Assembly: GCA_942159475.1 (NCBI GenBank)
Contig: OW804098.1
Location: forward strand, 111,978,620-112,042,619
DNA length: 64,000 nt
Reading direction: 5' to 3'
Source: Sthenelais limicola
Taxonomy: Eukaryota > Annelida > Polychaeta > Phyllodocida > Sigalionidae
The position numbers and the translations under genes are program-made. Of the stretch, positions 54,001-64,000 are shown piece after piece. The notes below the pieces were generated by a model. The model saw only the letters and a program-made list of their open reading frames with translations. It was not told the origin of the DNA and made no database searches. Each line of letters opens with the position of its first letter. Position 1 is the stretch's first letter.

Positions 54001-57000
54001 ATTTGTTTTCTATTTGATAGGTAGTTTTTGAACCATAGTTGTTCCATACCCTGTACCCCATATGCTGCCAGTTTGTCCAAAAGAGTTTGATGATGTACGG
54101 TGTCGAATGCTTTGCTGAAGTCTAAAAATACCGTTTTATTTATTTCCTTATTATTTAAGCCTGAATAGATTTTTTGTAGAAAGTCTGTTTGAGCCTGTTG
54201 AATTGAATGGTCTGTCCTAAAACCGTACTGTGTTTTGTTGAATAATGAATTCATTTCAAAGTGGGCATTAATTTGCTTTTGAACTACTTTTTCCAAGATT
54301 TTAGCTGGCAGCGATATGCAGGATATGGGCCTGTAGTTGTTACAAGTCATTCTCTCTCCCGATTTAAATATGGGTGAGACTCTGGCTAATTTAAAGTCAG
54401 AGGGGATCCTCCCGAACAGTAGTGATAGATTGACAATATGAGCGAATTGTTTACAGAGCGATAGTAGACATGATTTTAGGATCTTTGACGGTAAGTATTC
54501 TATTCCTGAGTTCTTACTTGTGTCAATCTTACCTATTATTTTGCGTACCTCTTGGGGGGAGACTTCAGAAAACCTGAAGATAGGGTGATCAGGGGGGTTC
54601 ATGTAGGATAGGGGGTTTGTTGTGCTGCTTGGGATTTTGCTAGTTAAGTTGGGGCTGACGTTAAGGAAGAAGGCATTAAAGGCATCCGGTATTTGTTGGG
54701 GGTCAAGCATTTGGTTATCCTTTTCTATGTTTATTGTAGTTGATTTTTTGGATTTCTCTGGACTTATTAATGGACGAAGGAATTCCCAGTATTTCGTTGG
54801 GTTCTTGTCATAAAATTCTAGATTTGATCTTATGAAGGCAGCTTTTGCTGATTTACACTCTCTGTTTGCTCTGTTTTTAAGTTTTTTAGCCTGGTTCAGC
54901 AGGTTAGTGTCTTGCCCTTTCCTAGCTAGCTTAAATAATCTGTCTCTTTCATTCATAATGTTTAGTAAATCATCAGTCATCCATTTTGGTTTTGCTCTGA
55001 CGTTTCTAAATTGTTTGAGGGGGCACATTCTATCCAGATATAGATTGATTTTACTGAGTAAGATGGTCCCGCACTCATCTGGATTAGGGTTGTTAAAGAT
55101 GACATGATAATGGATGACACCATCATAGGAAAGATGCTTGGAGGGTCCTTTAGATATAAATTAATGTGATGGGTTTTAGGAAAATGAGTCATAAGTCGCA
55201 AAATTGATATTTTTCAAAGTGTTTTTTTCACAAGATCTCTTTATTGAAATGTTCTGATCTTTAGCCGGTTTATTACAAGTAGTTTATAGTCATATAAATC
55301 CATGTATCAAATTTCGGTACATTGTATTAAATATATCCTTGCGTTTTGAAGGCCTTTGTATGGAGTATATTTAGTTACTTTACTGGTAACTACCCATCCA
55401 GAAACATTGCAACCTTTTTTACCCAAGATAAAAAATATCCAACATAACATATAGAAATACTTATTAGGTGTCCTAGTGTTTACTATCATTAAAATCGGCT
55501 TGATCTCCTCTTTTCAAATATGGTGATATCTCAAAATCCATATTTTGCGACTTATGAATCATTTTCCTAAAAATGAGCTGTAGCAACAACAACTTCACTG
55601 CATCCTCCAAAATTTTGGTCAAATGACTTTGAGAAAGGTTGGAAAACACGAGAACAAAAAGAAAATGGTTAGATTTTGACCGACGTTAACTGCAACTTTG
55701 GTACAACAAGGAATTTATCTGTATTCACTGCCTTGAAGGTCTTGGGGCTATGACAACTTAAGGCAGAGACTAAAAGGATTAGTGACCAATTAGTGACTGC
55801 TAGTGCACCTTTGTGCACATAATCCCTCGGTTTCGGCTCAAGGTTATACATCAAACAGGGCACTACCGGTCCCTCAATGTTGGTCATTAATACTTTAATA
55901 AATGGTATTGTTAGATAGCAACAGTGAATAATCTTACCTCCAGAGTAATGTAATGAGTATAATGCTGGCAGCCACCAGTAGGACCACAACAACCACAACT
56001 GGCCAAATCAAAGGATCTAAAGATAATATCAAAAAATCACTTTAATGGTGTGGAAAGTCACAAAACATATGTCCATGCTGTAGATTATATTCAGTAACTT
56101 TTCTTATCATGATATCTCAAAGAAATACGTTTTAGATTTGCTGTATACCAACATCGATGGAATGCATTTAATCTCATCTTATTCCACCTCCTCAATCCTC
56201 AATCCTTAACGATGAATTGCACTCAATTACCTATCCCACATTGTAATTACATCATATGTGATGTGTTTCAGGAAAGTCGCAAAAAATAGATTTTGAGGTA
56301 CCATCATAATTGTAAAGAGGAGATCAAGCCAATTCCAATGGCGGTAAACATTAAGGACATTAAATAAGTATTTCTATATTTTAAGTTTGATATTTTTATT
56401 TCTGAAAAAAAAGTTTTCAATATTCTTAGGTGAACAATTACTAGTAAAGTAGGTAAATGTACTCCATAGGATGATCTTAGAAAGGCATGGATATATTTAA
56501 TACACTGTCCTGAAATTAGGTTCATGTATTCATAAGACCTATTTGACTAGATACTCCAAAAATGAAAACATTCCCCAAAAAATATCTTGTGACTAAATGA
56601 CTTTTAAAAATATGAATTTTGCGACTTGTGACCCATTTTCCTGGAACACATCACATATATGCAACATGTGTTATAGGTTTTCCTGCTGCGATTTACCTCC
56701 TAGATTTAATATTTTATATTTTTATTTATATTCATAAGTCGCTTTGACTGGCTACTCCAATCTAGCCATAAAAGGCCCTTATCTATTGTCTATTATCTAT
56801 TTAATTTAACCATCATCGATGTGGTGTAGTTATTGTGTGCTTTGTTTCTTTCTTGCTTATAAAAATTTTGTTTGAGACCACCACCTGGGCCGTTTTCGAC
56901 TCTTCACCGGGTGGACTGACCTGGTGACCAGGAAGCAAAATATACTCTATATATTTTATATTCAAGGTCACTTCCGCTTCACCAGGTCAGTGCACCTGGT

Positions 57001-60000
57001 GGAGATCTGGTGGAGAAGTCAAAAGCGGCCCAGTAAGGGCCACCAGCGTGTCGTTGACGCAATGGTGTATTGTTACCCTTACGTGTCAACCTGTCATGTA
57101 AGGTAGGGCTTGAAATCCTCCCTAGGTAGGAAGCTTATTCTACGACTTATGAATTGTTCTGTGACACATCACAAAGGAAATAACCTACCATGATTAAATC
57201 GTGAGGCTTCAGCTTGTGTTCTTGTTCTGGTTGTAATTGTTGGTGCGTAGTAACGGGGTGCGGTGATGTTAGCATATCCAGTACCACATTTTCTTGGAGC
57301 AGTCAATGGATGTCCTAATGCTAAACATTTGGTAAGATCCTGGCTTCTTTCTGTGTCTGTAATAAAGATGGTAATAAAAACAATAACAAGACTATATTTT
57401 GTTTATATTTTGATGTTCGGATTGGTTACAAAAGAATCAACGAGCAAAGAGGAAAATATATCTTGGTAAGGAAGCAACATTTTACTCCACATTGATGTAT
57501 GTACCTCATACTATTTGTATGGGCGGGAGTAGTGTGGTAATTTGCACCAGTTCAATGCGTGTGGTATGACTTCCTGTCCCCAGTAAACATAGGCATATAT
57601 AGGTAAGCATTTTTCGTAACCCACTCACCTATCGGCTCATGGGCCAGGAAAAAACAAACACCTCGCACAGTGCAATAGTGTCCCTTGTACCACATTCTCA
57701 TCAGGTTCTATCTATGTATACAATATTCTCAGTCAAAGCTGACATATAAAGATTAAATTCGGATATAAATCATCGTGAATACTATTTAGTTGGGGGCATA
57801 CATACATAAGCACTCTGCCAACGGCATCGTGCTTATGCGGACGAATCAAGTCCAATAAATTTTTAATTATTGCTGGCGAGTTCCATTCTATATTTATTAT
57901 ATGGGCATAAAACTTGATAATAACTTTTTAATTATTGCCGGCTCGTTCCATTCTCTCTATATATATATTCTTCAAAAATGACTTTGTTCTACAATGTCTT
58001 TAGCCCATAAAGGGCAAGCCAAACAAATAAAAGTTCATCTGACAAAGATGTTTCCTTTTATATTCTCTCAACGAGTCAATTAACCAAATTTACTAAATGT
58101 GTAGAGCATGCTGATTACAAATTTTCTGACAACCTGACCCCAAAATGTATTGAATGAACTTACCAACATATGCAATAACTAATCTTGGCTGATCCGCATC
58201 ATTCGGAATTGATATTGTCGTGCTGCCGGGGGCATCCCATCCTTGAAAATTCCTGAGAAGTTGCCGTCCATTTGTATCGAATGTGATATAAATTTTGCCT
58301 GCAACATTGGCATTTAAGTAAACCTTCGAGAGTGTCAAATATCGTCCACCATATGATCCAGTCTCTATGCGAATCTCACACTCTTTGGATAAACAAGGCC
58401 CAGATTTGCCTTGGCCTTGGAAACATGTGTATAATACACCACAATGATGTTCTTCCAAACTGATTGTGTGTTCTAAATCTCCAGGACAATATCTGTGAGT
58501 CAACTGCTCTGAAAGAATGATACATTGAAAAGTCCTTAGCAAGTAGTAATTGTGGTAATATTTGTTTGTAATTTTGTCTCAAATCGGTAAGGATATCTAG
58601 GTGTAATAGGAAATATCCACATATTTTTGGGGGAATATCCTTTTTCTTTTCCAAGATATTTCAACACAGCTTCAATGGAAGTAATGGATATTTTATTATC
58701 AAGACAGATACTATCTTGGATTTGGGATATTCTTTCTGACACAAAGATATCTCAAATATGCCTGAGTGACTCCCTCATTTGTATATACTACTAAGTGGGT
58801 AGACTAGCACTAAGTCCCTTAGGCTTTTCTCATAGACCAGAAATCGGATCAAAGCGAAGTTCGTTATAATATGAAAGATTTGATTTCTGTTAAAGAATAA
58901 TTAGTTTAACAATTGTTTTGTAAGTAATGCCCAAGAAATAGCGGCTGTGTGTGAATAAATTGCATTTCTTTGTATATATTGATTTATTTTACATTATAAA
59001 AATTAACAAGGTGTGCAAGTCTACCATTACAAATATCACAGAGGCAAGAAAAGGATGAGTGATATGTGTAATAGTTCACAGAAAGTAGCAGAGATCGGTA
59101 ATAGTGGCATATGTTATAGGACATACTCCTTGTAATAACTTTGTGGTGGTTGGTAATGAGAGAAATGATATCAGTAATGACGAAATAGTCGGTGCAATGC
59201 AACTATTTGTTGCAGAAAAAGAAATATCTGGTCGGTAATAGGGAAAGGTGTCTTAGTAATGTATTTCAGGTATGCGTAATATCTGCTCAAAAAGAGGAAA
59301 AGTCTTTAATATAACATAAATATATCGTACAGATTACCACTATTGGACGCAACAAGGGCAATACTATTTCTATAACAGGACCTTGCCTTGGTATCCGTTC
59401 TATTTAGTCAAATAGCAAGCATAGAGGCATCATGAGCGCATCGTGTGAGAAGATCGAGTATAGGCCTACATTGGCTAGATTGGGTGTATTGGAGTCTACT
59501 GGGGGTCTACCTGACCTACCACACTGGAATAGGACAGCGAGGTACAGCGAGGACAGTCAATTTGGATAATGAGTGTTGTGGAGTGAGTGGAAAATGGTCC
59601 TGGGTATGACCATAAAGTGCCTTTCTGTTTCTTTTCTCTGTCTCTCTCTCTCTTCTTCTCTATCTCTATTTCCTGGGTATGATCATAAACTCCCTCCCTC
59701 TCAGTCCTCCCACCCTTGATATAACCATATTAAATGTGTTGATAAGGGCGTAAAGCAACCAATCTCACTCACTCACTCCCTCTCAGCTCTCCGCCCTTGA
59801 TATAACCATATTAAATGTGTTGATATTAAGGGCATAAAGCAACCAATCTCACTCACTCCTTCCTCTCAGTTCTCCCGCCCTTGATATAACCATATTAAAT
59901 GTGTTGATAAGGGCGTAAAGCAACCAATCTCACTCACTCCCTCCCTCTCAGCTCTCCCGCCCTTGATAAAACCATACTAAATGTGTTGATAAGGGCGTAA

Positions 60001-62898
60001 AGCAACCAATCTCACTCACTCCCTCCCTCTCAGCTCTCCCGCCCTTTATATAACCATATTAAATGTGTTGATAAGGGCGTAAAGCAACCAATCTCACTCA
60101 CTCACTCCCTCTCAGCTCTCCCGCCCTTGATATAACCATATTAAATTTGTTGATAAGGGCGTAGAGCAACCAATCCCACTCACTCACTCACTCTCAGCTC
60201 TCCCGCCCTTGATATAACCATATTAAATGTGTTGATAAGGGCGTAAAGCAGCCAATCCCACTCACTCACTCTCAGCTCTCCTGCCCTTGATATAACCATA
60301 TTAAATGTGTTGATAAGGGCGTAAAGCAGCCAATCTCACTCACTCACTCTCAGTGAGTGGAAATGAAAGAAAGGAGAATGGATATACCTTAATAAGAGAA
60401 GTTTACCTACTATTGACACACATGAAGTTCAGTGAGAATTGCAATGCCTGTATACCATAACCAGTCCATGGTTGAATGAATCCATATTGTTTGCCAATCA
60501 GTCCTTGCAAGATGTCTTCCCGGTCAGAGGCACCATTTATGTAATCTTGAATGTTTTCATTTGGTATCAAGACTTCTTCTGTTGGACAATGCAGGGCTGC
60601 AAACTTGCGTTCTTCATCATATCTCCAGCCTCATGGAATAAATATATACAGGTTAACTTACTAACTAAAGATGGTTGAAGGAGTGTGAATATTTTAGGAG
60701 TTGCGTAGCAACAAGTGCAATATTCTAAGCGACTGAAACCAACAGATTTATTATTCATGCTTTCAATCATGAAAATAGAAAAAAATTGAATCATAAATTT
60801 GAATTTTACCGGTAATCTTAGCAAAAAAACCGGATTGGTTGCCATGGCAACCCCATGCAAATCACTAGTGAAATAAGCACTTTAGATACGTTGTTTTCAG
60901 AATAATGCGTGTATAATAAATCCACAGTAATTATTTGCTGTGTACGATATTCAATGCTTCACATAAAGTTGTAAATGTCTTTTTACTGCCTGCATGTACA
61001 AGGCTCTAACTTTCAGGTTGGCTTTCTTTGGTCTCGAGTGAGGTTACCTGGGTATTGGTTTCCCCGAATCCCTGTAATTTGTTTAAAGAAGTGACTTTGA
61101 AGGTTTTCAACGACTGACTTACTTACCCATTGCCCATTTACGGCAGTTAGCTTGCTGGGATGAGGCAATGTCTGGGGAAACCCCCTGTTTCGGTTGGTGC
61201 CTGTCACTTTTTTCCTACCCTCTATGGGTCTCAGAGTGTCATGTATATTATTCAGAGTGGAGGTGGGAAGAGGGCGTTTACATTGACAAAAACAGCATAT
61301 CTTATAGTAATACTAGATTTATATTTCCATAAACGTTTACAAAGTGTTATACATGGTACAGACTAGAAATTGAAATGAAGTAAAATATGGAAAAGGGAGT
61401 ATTATCTGTAAAGTATGGTCTTCCAAATAGCCCTGAATTTGGAAAAGGATCTATACTAGTTGACAATGTAATATGATATTTAGATTTAGATTCAGAAAAT
61501 TGTATTGTCGACATTTTATCGCTGACAGAGTACGGTTCTCCAACTAAAGGGAGGTCTCCATGTTCTCTGATGTTTTACATAATCCATGTACAGTGAACAA
61601 TTCCCCAGTCGTCATTGACGAAAGGCTAATATAATGCTAATAATAATATGATATAATTTTGGCCCACATTTTTATATCTTTTTTATGTTCTTTGACTTGC
61701 ACCACCCCAGGAAACAACATTTTATAAATTCCTACCAGTGATACACAGGGGCTTCTGATATAATATAAATTCCTCAGATTTACATTGTAAAATTGATTTG
61801 TTCTCTGTTTTATGAACAGTTCTTCCGCGCTTACCTTAATTTAGTAGCATATGATGTAAATCAACAGTAGTGTGATAACCAAAAAAATTGTTTTAAACCT
61901 CATAAGATTTTAAGTTTAAAAAGATTTGAATTTAAAGTTTATGAAGGTTTAAGTACTCATTAGTTTGCATACACGATATGCTATATAATGTATATTACAA
62001 TCATCCTCTGGGAGAATAAAGATATTCCAGGTACATTCACCAACTTTGTTATGATTCCTATATTATAAAACGAGATTTGTTATTGTTATTTTACTTCTTT
62101 ACTATTTTACTAGTATGCTATTATGTTCTTAGTCTTACATGCTCGATATAGATGGCTAACAGACTTGACATTACTATTTTACAATTTTCGAATGAATTAT
62201 GTAATTCTTTTTAATTTCTTTTAAGATTTTATTTTGACTGGGGTAATATCTCCTAGGTATACCCAGGGTTTTCTAATGGTCCCAGTGTTTACAGAAAGTT
62301 AGGGACAAAGGTGGATTAAAGTAAGAAAGACAGATATAATATACAAATAACATTCCAAGATTTCAGAGATTAATGTACCAAGGTTAACCACTAACGCAGA
62401 GTGTGACCATTTGGTATAGTACTTAGGTAACCAAAGCAGATAAACACAATTTCAAACCATATAAATATGCAGAGAAGAAACTCCAAAATAAACAAAACAT
62501 TTGTGCCAAGGTTCACCACTTTCGCAGAGTGTGACTATTGGTAACGCAGTAAGAAAGTTTCATGAGTATGGATATTCATACTTATAGATTCCAAAGAGAA
62601 TTAAAGAGTCAAGGTAGCCACTAATTCAGTTTGTACATTTAGTTTAAAAATGTGGTTGTGGTTGATTCATGTCCAACCCAACACGCCACAAATCAAAACA
62701 TTACTACTAAAAGTTTTTTTTTTTTTGGGGGGGGGGGGGGGGGGGAACACATTTCAAAAGCATCATTTTTGTATCATTACTCCCATTTATATGTACCACA
62801 TCACAAATGAAATAAAACATATTCAACTTACATGGTGGTCCGCTAAGTACTCCTAGGGGTGACATCAGTATGATCAGAATAGTCCTGCTAGAAAACAT
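51064..62898 (-). CDS. Type I single-pass membrane protein of unknown function, six exons, 442 aa
   Basis: Exons in transcript order: 62898-62832, 60629-60411, 58508-58164, 57356-57189, 56016-55938 and 51514-51064; total 1,329 nt. All introns are GT-AG and phases agree (1,1,1,1,2). Exon 1 encodes a signal peptide (core TILIILMSPLGVL). Exons 2-3 encode the ectodomain, with Cys at FAALHC, LNFMC, RYC, EHHCGVLYTC, GPC and KEC, and a beta-rich stretch (YLTLSKVYLNANVAGKIYIT). Exon 4 is a short stalk with three Cys-Gly-type positions and TITTRTRTQ. Exon 5 (79 nt) is the transmembrane helix (PVVVVVVLLVAASIILITLL). Exon 6 is a long cytoplasmic tail with Tyr motifs (NDVYAIP, VEYMNIP, SYYNLPL) and a terminal Pro-rich segment. 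YxN motifs could recruit SH2 adaptors when phosphorylated (inference). The ectodomain fold is not recognised. Paralogue of the gene at 27324. A LINE and two MITE-B copies lie in intron 5. Confidence 0.82.
52344..55158 (-). mobile_element. Non-LTR retrotransposon (CR1/L2-like), 5'-truncated, in intron 5 of the 442-aa gene
   Basis: Runs on the minus strand from about 55158 (no endonuclease) through the RT to a 3' UTR that ends in TTGAA tandem repeats (52353-52373) after AATAAAAG. Short tandem repeats at the 3' end, rather than poly-A, are typical of CR1/L2-group LINEs. Same orientation as the host gene. Confidence 0.85.
53034..55028 (-). CDS. LINE reverse transcriptase (ORF2, 5'-truncated)
   Basis: 664 codons from an internal Met; the frame is open further upstream, to the truncation near 55158. 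RT motifs in order: NNYRPISCISLPAKILEKVV, TVFLDFSKAFDTVHHQTLL (first catalytic Asp), FGVPQGTILGPILFTIYIND, HYADDTVLF (catalytic pair) and EYKYLGFTLDDQLTF, then a C-terminal domain with QQNRALRIIF. The upstream linker (TKYWEFLRPLI) is normal for the group. No internal stop or frameshift, so this copy is young despite the truncation. The apurinic endonuclease is absent; the protein is unlikely to be made as a functional unit. Confidence 0.88.
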   Translation of the reverse strand: MCPLKQFRNVRAKPKWMTDDLLNIMNERDRLFKLARKGQDTNLLNQAKKLKNRANRECKSAKAAFIRSNLEFYDKNPTKYWEFLRPLISPEKSKKSTTINIEKDNQMLDPQQIPDAFNAFFLNVSPNLTSKIPSSTTNPLSYMNPPDHPIFRFSEVSPQEVRKIIGKIDTSKNSGIEYLPSKILKSCLLSLCKQFAHIVNLSLLFGRIPSDFKLARVSPIFKSGERMTCNNYRPISCISLPAKILEKVVQKQINAHFEMNSLFNKTQYGFRTDHSIQQAQTDFLQKIYSGLNNKEINKTVFLDFSKAFDTVHHQTLLDKLAAYGVQGMEQLWFKNYLSNRKQIVQLNGIKSKEGTVTFGVPQGTILGPILFTIYINDLHSVIEHAQIQHYADDTVLFHNDKNINTLHNNLQHDLNNVYTWCNVNKLSLNTSKCKTMSFALSQSATQKHNHNSKNLELGLTTLDQVHEYKYLGFTLDDQLTFKTHTKNTLNLVSAKITLLYRARNSLTPKAKHDLYKMAILPNFDFCDFIYDSAPQSLLQKLQAQQNRALRIIFNKTKFENVDQEHKTLNIWPLQARRDKHILDISFYLAQRQENLDGRKLPTRSHAEGRKNLIVINSKLSKINNSMIYKCQKRWNELHTDAHKIEDKTAFKKYTERILYPFTQP
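55165..55570. mobile_element. MITE-B copy, right terminus lost
   Basis: TGTGATGGGTTTTAGGAAAA at the left; the right end reaches TTGCGACTTATGAATCATTT and then lacks the final bases. It lies within a few bases of the LINE 5' truncation point. Confidence 0.8.
56257..56655. mobile_element. MITE-B copy with TA flanks
   Basis: 399 bp between TGTGATGTGTTTCAGG and CTGGAACACATCACA, TA on both sides. A small deletion in the left repeat removes AAAATGAGTCAT. Lies in intron 4 of the 442-aa gene. Confidence 0.83.
56885..57032. mobile_element. Foldback element in intron 4 of the 442-aa gene
   Basis: CTGGGCCGTTTTCGACTCTT at the left pairs with AGTCAAAAGCGGCCCAG at the right. ACTGACCTGGTGACCAGGAA pairs inside with TTCACCAGGTCAGTGCACCTGG. 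No ORF. Confidence 0.75.
58080..58139. mobile_element. MITE-A right-end fragment
   Basis: AATTTACTAAATGTGTAGAG followed by ACAAATTTTCTGACAACCTG and ACCCC: the terminal 60 bp of the family, just downstream of an exon of the 442-aa gene. Confidence 0.7.
59594..60352 (+). repeat. Retroposon-like repeat with an eightfold internal 82-bp satellite
   Basis: Left part GACCATAAAGTGCC ... CTATTTCCTGGGTATGATCA as at 31862, then eight units of about 82 bp (CTCCCGCCCTTGATATAACC ... GATAAGGGCGTAAAGCAACC, CTCACTCACT spacer). Each unit holds a GCCCTT/AAGGGC stem; unit 2 has an extra ATT. The whole is flanked by GTGAGTGGAAA (59583-59593 and 60353-60363). Lies in intron 2 of the 442-aa gene. Confidence 0.82.
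62714..62745. repeat. T12-G20 homopolymer pair
   Basis: Twelve T followed by twenty G in intron 1 of the 442-aa gene. Such runs are prone to slippage and to sequencing error, so the length is unsure. Confidence 0.8.
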
Positions 62899-62972
62899 CT
62901 TATTGCCAGTTTTCTATTTCATTAAAATGAAGATAAACCTGCCTACTGCCAGCGGCAGGTGTGCTTCTCTCC

Positions 62973-62980
62973 CTTATATA
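62973..62980 (-). promoter_or_regulatory. Candidate TATA box of the 442-aa membrane-protein gene
   Basis: On the minus strand TATATAAG lies about 75 nt upstream of the start codon at 62898, leaving room for a start site and a 40-50 nt leader. Nothing else in the flank supports or contradicts it. Confidence 0.4.
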
Positions 62981-63163
62981 AACTATAGACCTATGTTACA
63001 ATATAGGAACACTATAGATCATATCAAGGTAGCATAGACGCAAACACTACTCAGGGTGAAATCTTCCATGAAATTTTGGTCAGATCAGATGGGTAGAAAC
63101 AAAATGCAACAAAAAGTACAACAATTATTTTCTTTTGTCTCGATGCTAACTGAGAATGCATCT

Positions 63164-63576
63164 TGTGATCCATTTTAGGAAAATGAGACATAAATCGCAA
63201 AATTTATATTCTTCATAGTGTTTCTTTCACAAGATCCCTTTATTGAAATGTTCTGATATTTAGAGGGTTTAGCACTTATAGTCATATAAATCCATGTAAC
63301 AAATTTCGGGACATTGTATTAAATATATCCTTGCGTTTTGAAGGCCTTCGTATGGAGTATATTGAGTTACTTTACTGGTAATTACCCATCCAGAAACATT
63401 GCAAACTTTTTTTTGCCAAAAATAAAAATATCAAACATAAAATATAGAAATACTTCTTAAATGCCCTTCATGTTTACTATCGTTGGAATTAGCTTGATCT
63501 CCTCTTTTCAAATATGGTGATATCTCAAAATGAATTTTTTTTCGACTTATGACTCATTTTACTACAACGGATCACA
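63164..63576. mobile_element. MITE-B, full-length copy
   Basis: 413 bp between TGTGATCCATTTTAGGAAAA and CTACAACGGATCACA. The flanking dinucleotides (CT and GT) do not match, so the target duplication has decayed or this copy is rearranged. Confidence 0.84.
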
Positions 63577-64000
63577 GTTACTGAGTTCGAGGGTATAATA
63601 GAGTGAAATTAAAATGAATGATCTGCCAGATGGGATATTTTGAGGATTGGTCATATTAAGGGTAGGGATCTATATTTATATGTGTCACCTCAAGTGTACT
63701 CCCCGGCCTGCGCTACATTTAAGCAAATATTAGCACTCAGATGTACCAAAGAAGACTTGAAGGTACCCCCTTTTGGAATGTTTTAGTTTTAGTTTTAAAA
63801 TTATTTCATTCAGGAGTTAACATTATATTCAAGAATGACATTATTTTCAGTCATCCTTGATCAATAGAAACAATTCTATTTTAATTATAATTACTTAATG
63901 TGTACATAGGCATTGTTCACCAATAAGAGAACGGTACTGAAGCAATTTATTAGATTTATGCAGTAAATATATATCAGGTGCAGATTTTTCTATTTTCTTT
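63577..64000. other. AT-rich intergenic DNA to the window end
   Basis: About 420 bp. No gene or repeat recognised. Confidence 0.4.

Noticed and set aside
59600..60360. Possible CRISPR-like array
   Set aside because: Units are contiguous and nearly identical throughout, without unique spacers; this is a eukaryotic satellite inside a dispersed element.
1..64000. tRNA and rRNA genes
   Set aside because: No segment with convincing cloverleaf boxes or rRNA sequence was found by reading; a covariance-model scan would be needed to exclude degenerate copies.

Overview
The window is nuclear DNA of an animal, most likely a marine lophotrochozoan-type invertebrate such as a brachiopod, mollusc or annelid. 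It has widely spaced intron-containing genes, AT-rich intergenic DNA and very many dispersed repeats. There is an FMRFamide/orphan-type peptide GPCR, secreted cyclase-family enzymes and a retrovirus-like element with a baculovirus-F-type envelope. The species cannot be fixed from sequence alone, and no rRNA, tRNA or bacterial operon structure is seen.

Host genes, all on the minus strand: (1) 267-1433, an intronless class A GPCR. (2) 8076-12283 and 16648-19315, two tandemly duplicated four-exon genes for a secreted cyclase/kynurenine-formamidase-like protein, with identical exon lengths (179, 194, 68, 426 nt). (3) 27324-29465, the 3' exons of a single-pass membrane protein. (4) 51064-62898, a six-exon type I membrane protein of 442 aa whose transmembrane exon (79 nt, same phases) shows it is a paralogue of (3).

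Mobile DNA fills most of the rest. 39784-49073 is a complete, very young Ty3/Gypsy errantivirus-like endogenous retrovirus: 609/608-bp LTRs differing at two places, a 4-bp target duplication, and gag, pol and an F-type env. One in-frame TAG separates the env ectodomain from its membrane anchor. Two non-LTR retrotransposons lie at about 32575-36742 (poly-A tail, frameshifted, internally deleted) and 52344-55158 (5'-truncated, intact RT frame, inside an intron of the 442-aa gene).

At least five short inverted-repeat families recur. MITE-A is about 235 bp with 4-bp target duplications and more than fifteen copies. MITE-B is about 410 bp with 2-bp duplications, one copy nested in MITE-A. MITE-C is about 340-410 bp with four copies. 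MITE-D and MITE-E are single copies here. There are also pogo-like short elements, at least five foldback hairpin elements, several minisatellites, and a small retroposon-like repeat whose internal 82-bp unit is single at 31862 and eightfold at 59594. Names MITE-A to MITE-E are local labels used only in this annotation.
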